Below are positions 46,422 to 56,467 of a stretch of DNA of 64,000 nucleotides, in pieces (the first letter of the stretch is position 1; each line of letters starts with the position of its first letter). Position numbers and translations under genes: made by a program. The DNA is from Roseateles sp. YR242. GTDB taxonomy: Bacteria; Pseudomonadota; Gammaproteobacteria; Burkholderiales; Burkholderiaceae_C. The stretch spans positions 62,001 through 126,000 of the forward strand of contig NZ_FOAV01000015.1 in the NCBI RefSeq assembly GCF_900109745.1. The letters are read 5' to 3'. The notes beneath the pieces are model-generated. The model worked only from the letters and a program-made list of their open reading frames with translations, searched no databases and was not told where the DNA came from.

Positions 46422-47483
46422 ATGAAAAAAGCCGCCATGGCGCTCGGCCTGCTGGCCGCGTCGATCGGGTCTGCCTGGGCTCAGTCCAGTGTCCAGCTGT
46501 ATGGGATCGTTGACGTCGGCCTGCGCTGGACGAGCAACGCCAGCGTCGGGTCCTCGGAAAAGCAGGTCATCCCGGGCGGCATGTCCCAGAGTCGTCTGGG
46601 CGTTAATGTGAACGAGGACCTGGGCGGCGGGATGAGAGCGCTGGTGAATCTGGAGCACCGGCTCAATTCGGACAATGGCACGGTCGCCGCGGCGGACTTC
46701 TGGCGGCAGTCCTGGGTGGGCATCCAGTCGGCCGACTTCGGCCGCATCATGCTGGGTCGCCAGTACAACATCCTCTTCGACATCTACACCTCGACCTACG
46801 CGTCCTTCAAGTATTCGCCCTACATCGAGGCCTACAAGCCGGAGATCGGCCTGTCCATGGGCGCTCGCCAGGACAACATGGTCAAGTACCTGGTCGAGAA
46901 GGGTCCCGTGCGCGGCGAGATCCAGGTGTCCGCTGGTGAACGAAATTCGCAGAACAAGTCGTACGGCGGTCTGCTGCGTTATGCCGAAGGCGAGATTGCA
47001 ATCGGTGGCGCCTTCCTGACGGTGGAAGACACGCTGGGCAAGAAGGTGCGCGGCTATACGGCGGGTGCCGGCTACACGAGTGGCCCGTGGTATGCGAACG
47101 TCTCCTGGGCCACCAACAAGTTCGACCAGGGTGGCCTGCTGGGCGCGGCCTACACGTCGGGCCTGCTGGGTAACGTGTTGAACACGGCGGCCAACGACGT
47201 ACGCAAGCGCGACATGGTGTCCGTGGGGGCGACCTACCAGTTGACGCCCCAACTGAACCTGGGCGGCCACTATTGGTATGCCCAGCAGACGCATTACTCC
47301 GCGCTGCTGGCCAACACCAAGAGCAAGGGCCACTACCTGGCGTTTGTGGCGGACTATGCCTTCTCCAAGCGGACGGACGCCTATCTTGAAGTGGACTACA
47401 CCAAGCACGACGGTGCGGTGCGCTTCTCCAACGGCGCAGAAAAGCGCGGCGGCGCCATCCTCGGTCTGCGTCACCGCTTCTGA
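46422..47483 (+). CDS. Outer-membrane porin, second copy
   Basis: The 353-residue product has a signal peptide (1-20, GSAWA|QSSVQLYGIVD) and porin motifs SRLGVNVNEDLGGGMRALVNLEHRL and GRIMLGRQYNILFD, ending in LRHRF. It is clearly related to but well diverged from the preceding porin, so the pair is not a recent duplication. Substrate preference is unknown. A terminator separates it from the ABC transporter operon. Confidence 0.94.
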   Translation: MKKAAMALGLLAASIGSAWAQSSVQLYGIVDVGLRWTSNASVGSSEKQVIPGGMSQSRLGVNVNEDLGGGMRALVNLEHRLNSDNGTVAAADFWRQSWVGIQSADFGRIMLGRQYNILFDIYTSTYASFKYSPYIEAYKPEIGLSMGARQDNMVKYLVEKGPVRGEIQVSAGERNSQNKSYGGLLRYAEGEIAIGGAFLTVEDTLGKKVRGYTAGAGYTSGPWYANVSWATNKFDQGGLLGAAYTSGLLGNVLNTAANDVRKRDMVSVGATYQLTPQLNLGGHYWYAQQTHYSALLANTKSKGHYLAFVADYAFSKRTDAYLEVDYTKHDGAVRFSNGAEKRGGAILGLRHRF

Positions 47484-47507
47484 ACGTCCTTCGGCGCTGA
47501 CCCCAAC

Positions 47508-47533
47508 ACCGCCCTCCGGGGCGGTTTCTTTTT
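47508..47533 (+). terminator. Terminator of second porin gene
   Basis: ACCGCCC (47508-47514) pairs with GGGCGGT (47519-47525) around TCCG and is followed by TTCTTTTT. Confidence 0.88.
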
Positions 47534-47692
47534 ACCTGTCGCGTCACGCGCACGGTCACGCGCACGTTATGGACTTTCCCACTTGCCCCCGAGGGCAAGC
47601 GTCCCGGATGATGGCCACTTTACAAGTGCGCCCCTAGGGCCGGGTCGTGCCGGAGGCCAAAAGCCAAACGGCAGGTCGGCGGGCCAGACCAC

Positions 47693-48670
47693 ATGCTGGT
47701 GTTCATTCTTCGCCGCCTGGTGCAGGCCGTGGCCGTCATGCTCACGGTGGCTTTTGTCGCCTTCATGCTGTTCCAGTTTGTGGGTGACCCGGTCAGCAGT
47801 CTGGCCGGACAGGACGCCACGCCGGAGCAGCGCGAGCAGATCCGTCACGACCTGGGCCTGGACCGCTCATTCATGGTCCAGTTCGCCACCTTCGTTGGCA
47901 ATGCTGCGCAGGGGGAGTTCGGCATCAGCCTGCAGCAGCGGCGCAAGGTGTCGTCACTGCTCATGGAGCGGGTGCCGGCCACGCTGGAACTCTCTGCCGT
48001 CGCCGCCGTGATTGCACTGCTGGCGGCAATTCCACTGGGTGTTTATGCCGCGCTGCGGCGCGGCAGTGTTGGCACGCAGATCGCCATGGCGGTCTCGCTG
48101 GTTGGTGTGTCCCTGCCCACCTTCCTGATCGGCGTGCTGCTGATCCTGGTGTTTGCGGTGCAACTGCAATGGCTGCCCAGTAATGGCCGGGGCGATGTGG
48201 TCACCCTGGGCGGCTGGACCACCGGCCTGCTCACGCTGGATGGCCTGCGCCATGTGCTGCTGCCAGCCATCACGCTTTCCGTCTATCAGCTCACCCTGAT
48301 CATGCGACTGGTGCGCTCGGAGATGCTGGAAGTGCTGCGGGCCGATTACATCAAATTCGCCAAGGCCCGTGGCCTGAGCAACCGCGCCATCTACTTTGGC
48401 CACGCGCTGAAGAACACGCTGGTGCCCGTGATCACCGTGACCGGTTTGCAGGTGGGATCGCTGATTGCCTTTTCCATCATCACCGAGACTGTCTTCAACT
48501 GGCCGGGCATGGGCCTGCTGTTCATCCAGGCCGTGCAGTTCCCGGACATTCCGGTCATGGCCGCCTACCTGTGTCTGATCTCGATGATCTTCGTCGTGAT
48601 CAACCTGGTGGTGGATTTGCTGTACTTCGTCGTGGATCCACGCCTGCGCGTGGGCGGCGGCGCCCACTGA
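47693..48670 (+). CDS. Peptide/nickel-type ABC transporter permease (DppB-like)
   Basis: The 325-residue product has six transmembrane helices and the DppB/OppB N-terminal domain (MLVFILRRLVQAVAVMLTV). The EAA loop that docks the ATPase reads AKARGLSNRAIYFGHALKNTLVPVI. It is first in an operon with an M20 hydrolase, a DppC-like permease and two ATPases. The hydrolase ATG begins one base after its stop codon. Confidence 0.93.
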   Translation: MLVFILRRLVQAVAVMLTVAFVAFMLFQFVGDPVSSLAGQDATPEQREQIRHDLGLDRSFMVQFATFVGNAAQGEFGISLQQRRKVSSLLMERVPATLELSAVAAVIALLAAIPLGVYAALRRGSVGTQIAMAVSLVGVSLPTFLIGVLLILVFAVQLQWLPSNGRGDVVTLGGWTTGLLTLDGLRHVLLPAITLSVYQLTLIMRLVRSEMLEVLRADYIKFAKARGLSNRAIYFGHALKNTLVPVITVTGLQVGSLIAFSIITETVFNWPGMGLLFIQAVQFPDIPVMAAYLCLISMIFVVINLVVDLLYFVVDPRLRVGGGAH

Positions 48671-48671
48671 C

Positions 48672-49886
48672 ATGAATGCATTGACAAGCGCTGCGGCCGG
48701 TAGCTACCAACGCCTGATGGAGGGCCGCGGTGATCTGGTGGCCTTGCGTCGTGAATTGCACGCGATGCCTGAACTCGGCTTTGAAGAACGCCGCACGGGC
48801 GCGCGCATCGTGCAGGCGTTGCGAGCCTGTGGCGTGGACGAGATCCACGAAGGCATCGGCCGCACCGGCCTGGTGGCGGTGATCCACGGCCAGCCAACGG
48901 CGCAACCGGGCACGCCACGCCTGATGGGCCTGCGCGCGGACATGGACGCCCTCCCGCTGCGAGAGCAGAACGACTTCGCCTGGAAATCCGCCACGCCGGG
49001 TCTGATGCATGCGTGTGGTCACGATGGCCACTGCGCCATGCTGGTGGGAACGGCCCGCTACCTCGCCCAGACCCGGCGTTTCAGCGGCACCGCCGTGCTG
49101 GTCTTCCAACCAGGAGAGGAAGGTTACGGCGGTGCGCGCGAGATGATCGCGGACGGCTTGTTCGATCGCTTCCCGGTGGAGGCCATCTACGCCATGCACA
49201 ACTGGCCGCATCTGCCGCCAGGCAAGATCGGCCTGAACCGTGGCGCCATGATGGCAGCGGCGGACCGCGTGCAGATCAACATCCAGGGGCGAGGCGGCCA
49301 TGGTGCACATCCGCACCTGAGCGTGGACCCGGTGCTGATTGCCGGCCACATCATTACGGCCGTACAGAGCCTGGTCTCGCGTAATGTCGCGCCGGTCGAG
49401 CAGGCCGTCGTGAGCCTGTGCGCCATGCAGGCAGGCGACCTGGGGGCCTTCAGCGTCATTCCGGAACTGGCGCAGCTCACCGGCACGGTGCGCAGCTTCA
49501 AGCCCGAGGTCCAGCAGCTGCTGGAGGAGCGACTCACTCGCCTGGTGGAATCGGTGGCATTGGGTTTCGGCGCCAGTGCCAAGGTGGACTACCAGCGGCT
49601 TTACCCGGCGACCGTCAACAGCGCGGCGGAAGCGGACTTCGCGGTCCGCGTGGCGCAGTGGCTGGTGGGGCCGGAGAACGTGGATGACGAGTTGCCACCC
49701 AGCATGGGTTCGGAGGACTTCTCGTTCATGCTGCAGGCTCGCCCCGGTGCCTACCTGCGCCTGGGCCAGGGCGGGCCCTGCGGATTGCACCAGCCGCGTT
49801 ATGACTTCAATGACGAGATCCTGCCGGTGGGCGCCGCGCTGTTCGCGGCCCTGGTGGAGCAGGGTCTGCCCCTCGATGCGCACTGA
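48672..49886 (+). CDS. M20-family amidohydrolase (hippurate hydrolase-like)
   Basis: The 404-residue product is a cytosolic metallo-amidohydrolase of the M20D group. Metal ligands appear in GLRADMDALPL, MHACGHDGHCAML, and the catalytic Glu in FQPGEEGYGGARE; a His near RGGHGAHPHLS lies in the dimerisation domain, and the last ligand is in MGSEDFSF. Family members cleave N-acyl or indole-amino acid amides and small peptides. Its position between the two permease genes suggests that it processes the imported substrate. Confidence 0.92.
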   Translation: MNALTSAAAGSYQRLMEGRGDLVALRRELHAMPELGFEERRTGARIVQALRACGVDEIHEGIGRTGLVAVIHGQPTAQPGTPRLMGLRADMDALPLREQNDFAWKSATPGLMHACGHDGHCAMLVGTARYLAQTRRFSGTAVLVFQPGEEGYGGAREMIADGLFDRFPVEAIYAMHNWPHLPPGKIGLNRGAMMAAADRVQINIQGRGGHGAHPHLSVDPVLIAGHIITAVQSLVSRNVAPVEQAVVSLCAMQAGDLGAFSVIPELAQLTGTVRSFKPEVQQLLEERLTRLVESVALGFGASAKVDYQRLYPATVNSAAEADFAVRVAQWLVGPENVDDELPPSMGSEDFSFMLQARPGAYLRLGQGGPCGLHQPRYDFNDEILPVGAALFAALVEQGLPLDAH

Positions 49887-49999
49887 GCCATGTTGAAGGC
49901 GTGCGCCTGCCCCCTCCACGGTTTCCATCAATTCAATGCGCCGCTCACCCGTCAGCCGGGCGAGCGCGCAGGCCTGCCTTCTGACGGAGTGTCCACCGC

Positions 50000-50977
50000 A
50001 TGAGTTCCACCGCGCCGCCCCCGGTGCCACCCAACCCACCACCGTCCCCGACCGCCACGCCTGCGGCGCCTGGAGCCCTCCGTCGGTTCTTCGATGGGGA
50101 TGTCTGGCACTCCTTCACCCGTTCCCCGGTGGCCATGCTGGCGGCCTTTGTGGCCCTGTTCTGCCTGGTCTGTGCTGTCTTCGCGCCATGGATCGCGCCG
50201 CATGACCCCTTTGACCTCACGTCCGTGGATCTGATGGATGCCCGTCTTCCACCGGTGTGGGTGGAGGGTGGTACCGGCAAATACCTGCTGGGCACGGATG
50301 ACCAGGGGCGGGATCTGCTCTCCGCCATCATGTATGGCGCCCGCATCTCGCTGGTGGTGGGTTTTGCCTCGGTGCTGATGTCCATGGTGATCGGTGTGGG
50401 CCTGGGCTTGCTGGCGGGCTTCCTGGGCGGCAAGGTGGATGGTTTCATCATGCGTATCTGCGACGTGATGCTGTCCTTCCCTGCCATCCTGGTGGCCTTG
50501 CTGGTGGATGGCATCGGCCGGGTGGTGCTGCCGGACACCCATGGCGCGCTGGCCTTTCTGGTGCTGGTGTTGGCCATCTCCCTGACCGGGTGGGTACAAT
50601 ACGCGCGCACGGTGCGTGGCTCCACGCTGGTCGAGCGCAACAAGGAGTATGTGCAGGCCGCCCGTGTCATTGGCGTGAAACCACTGGCCATCATGTGGCG
50701 GCATGTGCTGCCCAATGTCACCGGTCCGGTGCTGGTGCTGGTCACGCTGCAGGTGGCGTCGGCCATCCTCATCGAGGCCACGCTGTCCTTCCTGGGCGTG
50801 GGCGTGCCGCCGACGACCCCATCGCTGGGCACCCTGATTCGCGTGGGCAGCGACTTCCTGTATTCCGGGGAGTGGTGGATCACCATCTGGCCCAGTGTGA
50901 TGCTGGTGATGATTGCCCTGTCGGTGAACCTGCTGGGTGATTGGCTGCGCGACGCGCTCAATCCGCGCCTGCGCTGA
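50000..50977 (+). CDS. Peptide/nickel-type ABC transporter permease (DppC-like)
   Basis: The 325-residue product has a Pro-rich N-terminus (about 1-30), the DppC/OppC N-terminal segment (WHSFTRSPVAMLAAFVALFCLV) and an EAA loop VQAARVIGVKPLAIMWRHVLPNVTGPVL. GTDDQGRDLLSAIMYGAR is the OppC-type loop. It pairs with the DppB-like permease to form the membrane channel. A 113-base gap separates it from the hydrolase. Confidence 0.94.
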   Translation: MSSTAPPPVPPNPPPSPTATPAAPGALRRFFDGDVWHSFTRSPVAMLAAFVALFCLVCAVFAPWIAPHDPFDLTSVDLMDARLPPVWVEGGTGKYLLGTDDQGRDLLSAIMYGARISLVVGFASVLMSMVIGVGLGLLAGFLGGKVDGFIMRICDVMLSFPAILVALLVDGIGRVVLPDTHGALAFLVLVLAISLTGWVQYARTVRGSTLVERNKEYVQAARVIGVKPLAIMWRHVLPNVTGPVLVLVTLQVASAILIEATLSFLGVGVPPTTPSLGTLIRVGSDFLYSGEWWITIWPSVMLVMIALSVNLLGDWLRDALNPRLR

Positions 50978-50990
50978 ACCGGGAGCCCGC

Positions 50991-51983
50991 ATGCCTGCAT
51001 TGCTTGAAGTTCGTCATCTGCGCGTGGAGTTCCAGACGCGCCACGGCACCCTGGTGGCGCTGGACGATGTGTCCTTTGATATTGCGCCCGGCGAAGTGCT
51101 CGGGGTGGTGGGGGAGTCCGGCGCCGGCAAGTCGCTGACCGGCTCGGCCATCATCGGCCTGCTGGAGCCCCCCGGCCGGATTGCCGGCGGGGAGATCCTG
51201 TTGGAAGGGCGCCGCATCGACCAGCTCACCCAGGAGCAGATGCGTCATGTGCGCGGACGCCAGATCGGCGCCATCTTCCAGGACCCACTGACCTCGCTGA
51301 ACCCGCTCTATACGGTGGGGCGGCAATTGGTCGAGACCATCACGACCCACCTGAAGCTGAGCACGCGCCAGGCGCGGGCGCGCGCTATCGAGTTGTTGGC
51401 CGCCACCGGGATTCCCGCGCCGCAAGCGCGGGTGGATCAATATCCCCATCAGTTCTCTGGTGGCATGCGCCAACGTGTGGTGATTGCACTCGCATTGGCC
51501 GCCAACCCCAAGCTGATCGTGGCGGACGAACCCACCACCGCGCTGGATGTGTCCATCCAGGCGCAGATCATTGCGTTGCTCAAGCGAGTCTGCAGCGAGC
51601 AGGGGGCGGCGGTGATGCTGGTGACACACGACATGGGGGTCATTGCCGAAACCTGCGATCGCGTCGCTGTCATGTATGCGGGCCGCATTGCGGAGATCGG
51701 CCCGGTGCAGGAGGTGATCCACCGGCCCGGCCATCCCTATACGGTGGGCCTGATGGGTTCCATTCCGGCGATGGATGAGGACCGCGAGCGGCTGCTGCAG
51801 ATCGACGGGGCCATGCCGCGTCTCAATGCCATCCCGTCCGGTTGTGCCTTTCACCCTCGTTGCCCCAGCGCCTTTGAGCGCTGTCACCAGCAGCGGCCGG
51901 AGTTGATGCAGGCGCCAGCGACCGCAGCCGCCTGCTGGTTGCACGCGCAGCCCGTGGGCACCCCTGCCCGAGTCCCCGCATGA
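50991..51983 (+). CDS. ABC transporter ATP-binding protein (DppD-like)
   Basis: The 330-residue product has Walker A GESGAGKS at about residues 41-48, signature FSGGMRQR, Walker [13 protein letters not shown] and the oligopeptide-ATPase C-terminal cysteine motif [16 protein letters not shown], which may bind an Fe-S cluster in this family. The ATG at 50991 follows GGGAGCCCGC and starts 14 bases after the permease stop. Confidence 0.95.
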   Translation: MPALLEVRHLRVEFQTRHGTLVALDDVSFDIAPGEVLGVVGESGAGKSLTGSAIIGLLEPPGRIAGGEILLEGRRIDQLTQEQMRHVRGRQIGAIFQDPLTSLNPLYTVGRQLVETITTHLKLSTRQARARAIELLAATGIPAPQARVDQYPHQFSGGMRQRVVIALALAANPKLIVADEPTTALDVSIQAQIIALLKRVCSEQGAAVMLVTHDMGVIAETCDRVAVMYAGRIAEIGPVQEVIHRPGHPYTVGLMGSIPAMDEDRERLLQIDGAMPRLNAIPSGCAFHPRCPSAFERCHQQRPELMQAPATAAACWLHAQPVGTPARVPA

Positions 51984-52017
51984 AGGCCAGCATGTTTGCG
52001 AGCTTGAGGAGTTTCCG

Positions 52018-53058
52018 ATGAGCGTGGTCACCGACACCCGTGAGGCGGTGCCGTCCGCCAGTGCGGCGCCTGTGCTGGTCGAGGCGCACGAGTTGTCCAA
52101 GACGTTTGATGTGTCGGCCCCCTGGCTCAACCGGGTCATCGAGCGCCGGCCGCGTCAGTATGTGCATGCGGTGGATGGGGTGAGCTTCCAGATCCCGCGC
52201 GGCACCACACTGGCGTTGGTGGGGGAGTCCGGCTGTGGCAAGAGCACCGTGGCGCGGCTGCTGGTGGGGCTCTACAAGCCCAGTCGCGGGCACGTGCGCA
52301 TTGATGGCGAGGAGATTGCCACGACGCTGGCTGGGCCAGGGGCTCAGGCCCTGCGGCGGCGCATGCAGATGATCTTCCAGGACCCCTATGCCAGTCTGAA
52401 TCCACGCTGGAAGGTGCAGGACATCGTCGCGGAGCCGCTTCGTGAGCACGGGCTGGTGAAGGATGGGACGGCGCTTCAGCGCCGGGTGGCTGAACTGCTG
52501 CAGTCGGTGGGCATGTCGCCAGCCGACGCGCAGAAGTTCCCGCACCAGTTCTCTGGTGGACAGCGCCAGCGCATCTCGATCGCGCGGGCCCTGGCCACGC
52601 AGCCGGAATTCCTGGTGTGTGACGAGCCCACGTCGGCGCTGGATGTGTCTGTGCAGGCCCAGGTGCTCAACATCATGAAGGACCTGCAGCGCGAGCGCGG
52701 GCTCACCTATCTATTCATCTCGCACAACCTCGCGGTGGTGCGGCATGTCGCGGATCAGGTGGGGGTGATGTATCTGGGCCGGCTGGTGGAGCAGGCGGAG
52801 AAGCGCGCGCTGTTTGCTACGCCGCGGCATCCGTACACCCGCATGCTGCTGGATGCCATCCCCGACATTCACATGACCGGGCGGGCCCGGACGCCGGTGC
52901 GCGGCGAGGTGCCCAACCCGCTGAATCCGCCCACGGGCTGCAGCTTCCATCCACGTTGCCCGCATGCCAACGAGCGCTGCCAGCGTGAGCGTCCGGCCCT
53001 GCTGAGCCTGCATGGCGTGCGGGTGGCCTGCCATGCCGTGGAGGAAGGGCGGATCTGA
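52018..53058 (+). CDS. ABC transporter ATP-binding protein (DppF-like)
   Basis: The 346-residue product is the second ATPase. Walker A is GESGCGKS, signature FSGGQRQRI, Walker [15 protein letters not shown], and the C-terminus has [14 protein letters not shown]. The DppD/DppF pair with two permeases makes a complete importer core, but no periplasmic binding protein gene lies in the operon. GAGGAGTTTCCG precedes the start. Confidence 0.95.
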   Translation: MSVVTDTREAVPSASAAPVLVEAHELSKTFDVSAPWLNRVIERRPRQYVHAVDGVSFQIPRGTTLALVGESGCGKSTVARLLVGLYKPSRGHVRIDGEEIATTLAGPGAQALRRRMQMIFQDPYASLNPRWKVQDIVAEPLREHGLVKDGTALQRRVAELLQSVGMSPADAQKFPHQFSGGQRQRISIARALATQPEFLVCDEPTSALDVSVQAQVLNIMKDLQRERGLTYLFISHNLAVVRHVADQVGVMYLGRLVEQAEKRALFATPRHPYTRMLLDAIPDIHMTGRARTPVRGEVPNPLNPPTGCSFHPRCPHANERCQRERPALLSLHGVRVACHAVEEGRI

Positions 53059-53071
53059 GAGGACTTTGGCG

Positions 53072-53425
53072 TCAGGCTCGGTCGAAACTCAGCGGCTTGC
53101 CGCCATGAAAGCTGGTTTCCTGCGACAGGCGTTCAAAGAACTCGACCCCGTCCTTGGTATCGCGCCAGAAGCCGTCGATGAACTTGAAGTGGTAGCCACC
53201 CCGGCGGCTGGCGAGCCACAGCTCATGCAGCGGTGGCTGGGTGTTCACGACGATCTTGCTGCGGTCCTCGAACTGCAGTTCCAACAGGCCGCCGGTGCGT
53301 TGCGGATCGATGTCGATGCGGTCTTCTTCCAGCCAGGCGTCAGCCTGTTTCTCGATGCTGGCGAGCACGGCGGACGTGCGGGCATCGTATTCGGCGTCGG
53401 TCAGGGGCGTGGAGATGGCGGTCAT
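53072..53425 (-). CDS. cyaY: Frataxin-like iron donor CyaY
   Basis: The 117-residue product is bacterial frataxin, which binds iron through an acidic first helix (TDAEYDARTSAVLASIEKQAD) and tunes Fe-S assembly on IscS. The conserved sheet region SKIVVNTQPPLHELWLASRRGGYHF is clear. It is divergent from lptM with a 28-base gap, as in E. coli. Confidence 0.94.
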   Translation of the reverse strand: MTAISTPLTDAEYDARTSAVLASIEKQADAWLEEDRIDIDPQRTGGLLELQFEDRSKIVVNTQPPLHELWLASRRGGYHFKFIDGFWRDTKDGVEFFERLSQETSFHGGKPLSFDRA

Positions 53426-53453
53426 GGGGCGTGGACTCGCTAGACTGGAGTCC

Positions 53454-53708
53454 ATGAATCAGATGAAAACCCAAAGTGTAGGCCCGTCGATGCGTCGTTC
53501 CCATTCGCAAGGCGGCAAGGCCCTGACCAGCCTGATGTTGTCAGCGGCCCTGGTGGCCCTGTCGAGCGGTGTCGCCGGCTGCGGCCAGAAGCGCCCGCTG
53601 CAACTGCCCACCACTTCCAAACCCGGCACGGGCGCGGTGACAACCCCCGTACCCAAGGCCGACCCCGCATCCGCCCCAGCCAGCGCCGCCCTCATGCCCC
53701 AGCGCTAA
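53454..53708 (+). CDS. lptM: LptM-like lipoprotein (YifL)
   Basis: The 84-residue product has a lipoprotein signal with Cys at residue 43, followed directly by the LptM hallmark CGQKRPLQLP. The tail is Pro/Ala/Thr-rich. LptM assists oxidative maturation of the LPS translocon LptDE. Position divergent from cyaY supports the call. The ATG at 53454 follows CTGGAG; the ATG at 53490 gives a more ordinary signal peptide. In most relatives lysA follows, but here mrcA converges instead. Confidence 0.85.
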   Translation: MNQMKTQSVGPSMRRSHSQGGKALTSLMLSAALVALSSGVAGCGQKRPLQLPTTSKPGTGAVTTPVPKADPASAPASAALMPQR

Positions 53709-53725
53709 CGAGACGGGTTGAGCCT

Positions 53726-56149
53726 TCACCGTTTAAAGAGGTCGAGGATGCCTTTCTTCTCGTCTTCAGTGCCCGAATCGGGCACGTGGTCGTCGCCGGT
53801 CAGCGCACGTACGCCTTGGTTGCCCGCGAATTCGTCGTAGTACCACTCGCCATTCACATTGGTCACGCCCGTCGGCGGCGGCTGGATCTCGGCCACCGGT
53901 GTATTGCGCAGCGCGTACTGCATGAACTCGATCCACACCGGCAAGGCCAGGCCCCCACCGGTTTCCCGGTCGCCCAGCTTGCGCGGCTGGTCATAACCGA
54001 TCCACACCACCGACACCAGGTCGGGCTGGAACCCGGCGAACCACGCATCCATCGAGTCGTTGGTCGTGCCGGTCTTGCCGTAGAGGTCCGGTCGCTTGAG
54101 CACGGCCTGCGTGCGCGCTGCCGTGCCGCTGCGTGCCACTTCCTGCAGCAGGCTGTCCATCAGGAAGGCATTCCGGGGCTCGATCGCTCGCTGGCTTTCG
54201 TCCGGGGTTTTGGGGACAGCCTGGTAAAGCTGCCGCCCCTGGTGGTCGGTGATGCGCTGAATCAGCGCCGGGCCGACGCGATAGCCGCCATTGGCGAACA
54301 CGGAATACGCCTGTGCCATCTGCATGGGCGTGACCGAACCCGCCCCCAGCGCCATGGTGAGGTAGGCGGGATGCTTGTCCGCATCAAAGCCGAAGCGGGT
54401 GATCCACTCCTGGCCGTACTTCACGCCGATGGACTGCAGCACGCGGATGGACACCATGTTCTTGGACTTGGCCAGCGCGCGGCGCAGCGGCATGGGCCCG
54501 TCGAAGGTGCCGTCGTAGTTCTTGGGCTCCCAGGGCTGGCTGCCGGTGGTGCTGGCGTCGAAGAACAGCGGCGCATCATTGACGACGGTGGCGCCATTGA
54601 AACCCTTCTCCAGGGCTGCGGAATAAATGAAAGGCTTGAAGCTCGAGCCCGGCTGGCGCCACGCCTGGGTGACGTGATTGAACTTGCTCTTGTTGTAGTC
54701 GAAGCCGCCCACCAGGGCATGCACGCTGCCATCCTTCGGATTGAGGGCCACCATGGCACCTTCCACCTCCGGCAGCTGGGTGATGGTCCATTCGTCCTTG
54801 TTGTTGCGCAGCAGTTTCACCACGCGGATGACAGCCCCACGGCGGATGCGGGTCTTGGGATTTCCCTTGTCGGACAGCCCGGACGTGGCGGGTTTCAGGC
54901 CTTCGCCCGTGATGGTGAGGCTCTCACCGCTTTGCAGGGCCGCCACCACCTTCTTGGGGTCGGCCTCCAGCACCACGGCCGCCAGCAGCTCGTCATTGGC
55001 CGGGTGGTCGCTCAAAGCCTCCGCCACGCGGGTGTCGAGTTCCTTGGGGTCGGCGGGAAGGTCCACATAGGCTTCGGGGCCGCGGTACACCTGGCGGCGC
55101 TCGTAGTCCATGATGCCGCGGCGTAGCGCGCGGTAGGCGCGCTCCTGCTCGTCGGACTTCAGCGTCAGGTAGACATTCAGGCCGCGGGTATAGGCCTCGT
55201 CCCCGTATTGGCTGAAGATCAGCTGGCGGGCCAGCTCCGCCACATATTCGGCATGGCTCACCGCCTCCTGCGGCGGGCGGATGCGCAGCTTCTCGGCCTT
55301 GGCCTGCGCATGCTGCTCGGGGCTGATGAAGCCCATCTCCAGCATCCGGTCGATGATGTATTGCTGGCGCAACGTCGCGCGGCGCGGATTGTTGATCGGG
55401 TTGTAAGCAGATGGTGCTTTTGGCAACCCGGCGAGCATGGCCGCCTCGGCAATGGACAGCTCTTTCAGGGGCTTGCCGAAGTAGACCTCGCTGGCCGCAG
55501 CGAAGCCGTAGGCGCGATGACCCAGGAAGATCTGGTTCATGTAGATCTCGAGGATCTTCTCCTTGGGCAGTGCCGTCTCGATCTTCAGCGCCAGCAGGAT
55601 TTCATAGATCTTGCGGGTGAAGGTCTTCTCGGTGGAGAGGTAGAAGTTGCGCGCAACATGCATGGTGATGGTGGAGGCCCCCTGGCTCTTGGACTCCCCA
55701 ACATTGGCCAGGCCGGCGCGGATCACCCCCAGATAGTCCACCCCACCGTGCTGGTAGAAGCGCGCGTCCTCGATGGCGAGCACCGCGTCCTGCATGACCT
55801 TGGGGATGTCCCGGATATTGGAATAAGAGCGCCGCTCCTCTCCATACTCCCCCAGCAGCTGGCCGTCGGCGGACAACACCCGCAAGGGCAGCTTGGGCTG
55901 GTAGTCGGTGAGGCCGCTGATGTCGGGGAGGCTGGGATAGGCCATGGCCAGGGCCATGCCTGCCAACAAAGCCACAGACAGCACGCCTGCGAGTAACAGT
56001 CCGAACAACCAGCCTACCGCGCGCAGCAGCCAGTGCCGCGGCTTGGCGCGCTGTTTCGCACGCCTTGGGGTGCCGCGATCCCGCGGGTCGGCGGCGAAGG
56101 AGGAAGAGGAGGGATCCTGGGAGTCTTCGGAGGTTTTCTTCGCGGGCAT
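53726..56149 (-). CDS. mrcA: Penicillin-binding protein 1A
   Basis: The 807-residue product is a bifunctional class A PBP. It has a cytosolic basic N-terminus, one transmembrane helix (about 40-68) and a GT51 glycosyltransferase domain (about 95-280, with AIEDARFYQHGGVDY). An OB-like insert follows, then the transpeptidase domain. SSFK is at 502-505 with S502 as nucleophile; the SKN and KTGTTN motifs follow. The start could also be at 56164 or 56200; none has a strong ribosome-binding site. It is divergent from pilM, the usual arrangement. Confidence 0.96.
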   Translation of the reverse strand: MPAKKTSEDSQDPSSSSFAADPRDRGTPRRAKQRAKPRHWLLRAVGWLFGLLLAGVLSVALLAGMALAMAYPSLPDISGLTDYQPKLPLRVLSADGQLLGEYGEERRSYSNIRDIPKVMQDAVLAIEDARFYQHGGVDYLGVIRAGLANVGESKSQGASTITMHVARNFYLSTEKTFTRKIYEILLALKIETALPKEKILEIYMNQIFLGHRAYGFAAASEVYFGKPLKELSIAEAAMLAGLPKAPSAYNPINNPRRATLRQQYIIDRMLEMGFISPEQHAQAKAEKLRIRPPQEAVSHAEYVAELARQLIFSQYGDEAYTRGLNVYLTLKSDEQERAYRALRRGIMDYERRQVYRGPEAYVDLPADPKELDTRVAEALSDHPANDELLAAVVLEADPKKVVAALQSGESLTITGEGLKPATSGLSDKGNPKTRIRRGAVIRVVKLLRNNKDEWTITQLPEVEGAMVALNPKDGSVHALVGGFDYNKSKFNHVTQAWRQPGSSFKPFIYSAALEKGFNGATVVNDAPLFFDASTTGSQPWEPKNYDGTFDGPMPLRRALAKSKNMVSIRVLQSIGVKYGQEWITRFGFDADKHPAYLTMALGAGSVTPMQMAQAYSVFANGGYRVGPALIQRITDHQGRQLYQAVPKTPDESQRAIEPRNAFLMDSLLQEVARSGTAARTQAVLKRPDLYGKTGTTNDSMDAWFAGFQPDLVSVVWIGYDQPRKLGDRETGGGLALPVWIEFMQYALRNTPVAEIQPPPTGVTNVNGEWYYDEFAGNQGVRALTGDDHVPDSGTEDEKKGILDLFKR

Positions 56150-56467
56150 GAGCAAAGTGTGCATTTTTGCGGGCCAACCGCTCCTGATCAGGGGCTGCAC
56201 GGGTGCTAATCGGGCCGCGAGCGGCGATTATAGGAAGCCGTTTCGGTCGTCGTTTGGCTGACCGATGCGAACAGCAACCTTGCGCTCGCGCGCACGCTTT
56301 CTGGGCACTATTTCGGCTTATGGCACCTTTTCGTGGCGTGTATGTTACGCAACGCGGTGTTACGTGCTGTGACTGCTTTGCCTTGGGGCATCAAAGGCTT
56401 TGCTGCTAGCATTCAAGTAACTTATTAACAAACCGGCGCAGTGTGCGGCGCGTTGGGGGAACGCATC
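56150..56467. other. Divergent mrcA/pilM intergenic region
   Basis: No gene is supported in these 318 bases. It contains two TGTTACG direct repeats (near 56343 and 56358), the candidate pilM promoter, and GGGGGAACGCATC before pilM. Confidence 0.4.
56400..56427 (+). promoter_or_regulatory. Candidate promoter of pilMNOPQ operon
   Basis: TTGCTG (56400-56405) and TTATTA (56422-56427) are separated by 16 bases, 41 bases before the pilM start, in the most AT-rich part of the gap. Confidence 0.4.

Noticed and set aside
45075-47474. 799-codon open frame on the minus strand spanning both porin genes
   Set aside because: It is antisense to two porins with signal peptides, terminal Phe and strong codon bias. 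The shared porin codon pattern keeps the reverse frame open; there is no domain or start signal.
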